Part shown: piece by piece, positions 13,647 to 15,383 of the stretch
Layout of the letters: the number at the start of each line of letters is the position of its first letter
Position numbering within the stretch: position 1 is the first letter of the stretch
Assembly (NCBI GenBank): GCA_003450815.1
Contig: DMES01000011.1
Span: 1 to 15,383 of the forward strand
Reading direction: 5' to 3'
Length of the DNA stretch: 15,383 bases
From: Elusimicrobiota bacterium
Lineage (GTDB): Bacteria > Elusimicrobiota > Elusimicrobia > Elusimicrobiales > UBA9959
Made by a program: the position numbers and the translations under genes
The notes under the pieces: model-generated
The model's database searches: none
What the model saw: only the letters and a program-made list of their open reading frames with translations
What the model was told of the DNA's origin: nothing

Positions 13647-14147
13647 ATGCACATACTAAATTATTACTTCACGCCTTTCGCGGTAATACTAATAGCCTTC
13701 GCAATATTTTTTTCCGAGCCTGAGCGAAGCGTGACTTACGCCTCGTTCGGGTTGCTGGCGGCCGCTTTTGCGCTTAACTATTGGATGTCCGCCAATACCT
13801 ACCGGCTCATGCAATTGACCCGCAGCATAAGGGGTATTATGGTTTGGATCAATCTCCTCACCAGCGCGGCGCTTTTCTACCTGCTGTCTCCCTATTGGGC
13901 TCCGATGTGGCTATTGTTTTTAACCGCTCCGGCGGCCTCAGCCATGTTCATGAAAAAATGGCAGGTCTTTCTTACGGCGCTTGCCGCGGCCGGCTTTATG
14001 CTCGGTATATATTATCTGCTCGGCGGCGGCATAGGACCGCAATTGCTCGGCATGGCCACCACCCAGGCTGTTTTTATCGTATTCTTTTCCATGTTCACCG
14101 CGGCCATGGCTGAAATGGCGGTAAAAGTGAGGGATTCGCTCCGCTAG
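13647..14147 (+). CDS. Small multi-pass membrane protein, function unknown
   Basis: A 166-residue protein with about six hydrophobic segments (5-22, 29-47, 64-81, 84-101, 105-125, 133-155) and a short charged C-terminus (KVRDSLR) probably in the cytoplasm. No catalytic or binding motif is visible. It might be a stand-alone version of the membrane part of a sensor protein, but nothing shows this directly. The start is firm: AGGAGGA (13634-13640), inside the last codons of rsmG, lies 6 nt before the ATG, and the ATG is one base after the rsmG stop. It is therefore in the mnmE-mnmG-rsmG operon. The GAGTT-type repeat element follows. Confidence 0.8.
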   Translation: MHILNYYFTPFAVILIAFAIFFSEPERSVTYASFGLLAAAFALNYWMSANTYRLMQLTRSIRGIMVWINLLTSAALFYLLSPYWAPMWLLFLTAPAASAMFMKKWQVFLTALAAAGFMLGIYYLLGGGIGPQLLGMATTQAVFIVFFSMFTAAMAEMAVKVRDSLR

Positions 14148-14152
14148 ACAGT

Positions 14153-14232
14153 GGGGGAGTTGTGAGTTAGGGATTTGCGAGTTAAGAATTTATAAACTCA
14201 TAACTCTCAACTCCTAAACTCTTGAACTCCCC
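14153..14232. repeat. Inverted short-repeat element, GAGTT type
   Basis: The left half repeats GAGTT-like units (GGGGGAGTTGTGAGTT..., 14153 onward). The right half repeats AACTC units ending AACTCCCC (14225-14232), the reverse complement of GGGGAGTT (14154-14161). The middle TTTATAAA is itself a palindrome, so the two arms nearly meet. It fills the spacer between two genes and ends 8 bases before the ATG at 14241. Confidence 0.75.
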
Positions 14233-14240
14233 ATATAACG

Positions 14241-15341
14241 ATGGACATTTTATCCAAACTTCGCATACTTTTCTGGGGTCTGATCGTAGGGCTTTGGGGC
14301 CTTTTCATGTATCAGTACATGACTAATGACCTCTCCCTGCCGCAGATACATCTGTCCAAAAATCCCTTTACCGGAAATCCACTGGAAGAACGAATAATAA
14401 AAAAACAAGCCCCACCCGGCATTTATACTCCACGGGTAACTTTCACCCAGCCGCAGGCGTCCACAGCCGCCCCGCAGGGCAGTTTTGTCAAGCCTCTTGG
14501 AGGCGCGGATATACGGGAAATAGTTTCCAAAGACATTGTGCCGGAACACTCCAACCAGGAAAAAGCCTCTATGCACCCCAGGGTCGCGACAACAGTAACT
14601 TATTTGGAAACGCCCAAGGGTTTTTCAATGAAAGAAACACGCAACTTCGTAGTTTATGAGGAAGGCCCTGCGGTATCTGACGAACTAAGAAACACGCTGG
14701 AGGACCTGCACGGCAACATCATGCTTGATTTAGTGGCCTTCTCACCCTGGACAAGGGAGAACAAAGTCTTTATCTTCTACGCGCAAAAGCCCGAAACCTA
14801 CCGCAGCATGACGGGGCGGCCCACCTGGTCGGGCGGGTCGGCTTCTTTAAGCGAAAGAAAAATCTATCTTTACAAAAGCGAAGAGGCCTTCGGCATACTC
14901 TCGCACGAACTGACTCATATGTATTTTGACAGTTTCTTCACGACCGCAAACCCGAGCCCTCTTTGGCTGAGCGAAGGGATGGCCACCTATATACAATCGG
15001 AACGCGGCTATTCAACTCCTAACTGGCTGGCGCAAAACCTGAAATTGCTTCAAAAAGGCAGCGGCTTCAAGCTTAACGACCTGATGCGCATAGAAAATCT
15101 TCAGGGAGCAGACGCGGATAATGTGCGCCTTTGGTACGCCCAATCATACAGTCTTGTCCGCTTCCTTCTTAAAATAAAAGCGGGCGACGCTTTTTATGTT
15201 TTTTGCAAAGGAGTACGAGATGGGAAACCCGTAGCCCAGTCCTTGTATCAGGCCTACGGCATGCCCTACAATAAACTCTCCTCACTTGAATACGCCTGGC
15301 GCTACGATCTGAAGACCGGAAAACTTGCCACAGCTAATTAG
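14241..15341 (+). CDS. Membrane-anchored zinc peptidase, MA-like
   Basis: A 366-residue protein with one N-terminal membrane segment (about 8-26) acting as an uncleaved anchor, a Pro/Ser/Thr-rich stretch (30-115), and a C-terminal peptidase domain. The domain has the gluzincin pattern HELTH (222-226), with two zinc-binding His and the catalytic Glu223, and the third ligand Glu245 in LWLSEGMATY. This matches MA-like families such as PF13485. The domain probably faces the periplasm. No ribosome-binding site is visible before the ATG, which closely follows the GAGTT-type repeat. The stop codon overlaps the first base of a hairpin at 15341-15368. The substrate is unknown. Confidence 0.85.
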   Translation: MDILSKLRILFWGLIVGLWGLFMYQYMTNDLSLPQIHLSKNPFTGNPLEERIIKKQAPPGIYTPRVTFTQPQASTAAPQGSFVKPLGGADIREIVSKDIVPEHSNQEKASMHPRVATTVTYLETPKGFSMKETRNFVVYEEGPAVSDELRNTLEDLHGNIMLDLVAFSPWTRENKVFIFYAQKPETYRSMTGRPTWSGGSASLSERKIYLYKSEEAFGILSHELTHMYFDSFFTTANPSPLWLSEGMATYIQSERGYSTPNWLAQNLKLLQKGSGFKLNDLMRIENLQGADADNVRLWYAQSYSLVRFLLKIKAGDAFYVFCKGVRDGKPVAQSLYQAYGMPYNKLSSLEYAWRYDLKTGKLATAN

Positions 15342-15383
15342 GGTCTGCTGAAAAAGTCCAGCAGACCCATGATTACACAGATT
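15341..15383. repeat. GATTACA-type element, second copy, cut by window edge
   Basis: A perfect 10-bp hairpin GGGTCTGCTG (15341-15350) / CAGCAGACCC (15359-15368) with an 8-nt loop is followed by AT and GATTACACAGATT, which reaches the window end. This matches, with a few small differences, the reverse complement of the right end of the 4118-4262 element. As a hairpin at the peptidase stop codon it may also act in transcript ending, but there is no T run. Confidence 0.75.

Noticed and set aside
13708..13756. GC-rich imperfect palindrome in the 13647-14147 gene (around GAGCCTGAGCGAAGCG)
   Set aside because: Pairing is patchy and the encoded protein shows no clear insertion; not comparable with the glyS element.

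Overview
The window carries housekeeping genes of a Gram-negative bacterium. Two membranes are implied by a secreted outer-membrane-type protein and by a YidC with a large periplasmic domain. The glycyl-tRNA synthetase is the bacterial alpha/beta type. Gene content, gene order and the first gene's family suggest an uncultured lineage such as Elusimicrobiota or a neighbouring phylum; this is an inference from memory, not a computed placement.

Layout. Bases 1-138 hold a strong terminator and the leader of a secreted beta-barrel-like protein (139-879). A perfect 18-bp hairpin then separates it from a convergent minus-strand operon, recO-glyQ-glyS (4906 down to 929). A divergent promoter region (about 4990-5123) separates that operon from the plus-strand cluster rpmH-rnpA-yidD-yidC-khpB(jag)-mnmE-[unknown membrane protein]-mnmG-rsmG. 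This is the gene set often found beside the chromosomal origin, but no dnaA, parAB or DnaA-box cluster is visible. Downstream are an unknown multi-pass membrane protein and a membrane-anchored HExxH peptidase of the MA-like type. There are no tRNA or rRNA genes, insertion sequences or CRISPR arrays.

How the genes work together. The rpmH-khpB block joins ribosome assembly (L34), tRNA 5' processing (RnpA), membrane-protein insertion (YidD, YidC) and an RNA-binding protein (KhpB). MnmE and MnmG together modify tRNA wobble uridine 34, and RsmG methylates 16S rRNA. GlyQ and GlyS form one enzyme; RecO acts in recombinational repair.

The most unusual content is not a conventional gene. Six spacers (about 3140-3257, 4118-4262, 8682-8887, 11012-11097, 12866-12956 and 14153-14232) share one architecture. 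Each has a left arm of short, slightly degenerate repeats, a unique centre of roughly 10-45 nt, and a right arm of the same unit in reverse complement. The unit sequence differs in each spacer. Two of these elements run into genes and encode the C-terminal tails of GlyQ and MnmG, and one includes the probable mnmE start codon. A further copy of the GATTACA-type element begins at the right edge (15341-15383). Separately, a 96-bp palindrome lies in frame inside glyS and adds about 30 residues, resembling the protein-coding palindromic elements described in Rickettsia. Other points worth a look are a probable leaderless rpmH promoter, a hairpin that buries the yidC ribosome-binding site, a Gln where YidC normally has its groove Arg, and a KhpB with an altered KH loop and a long RGG-type linker.
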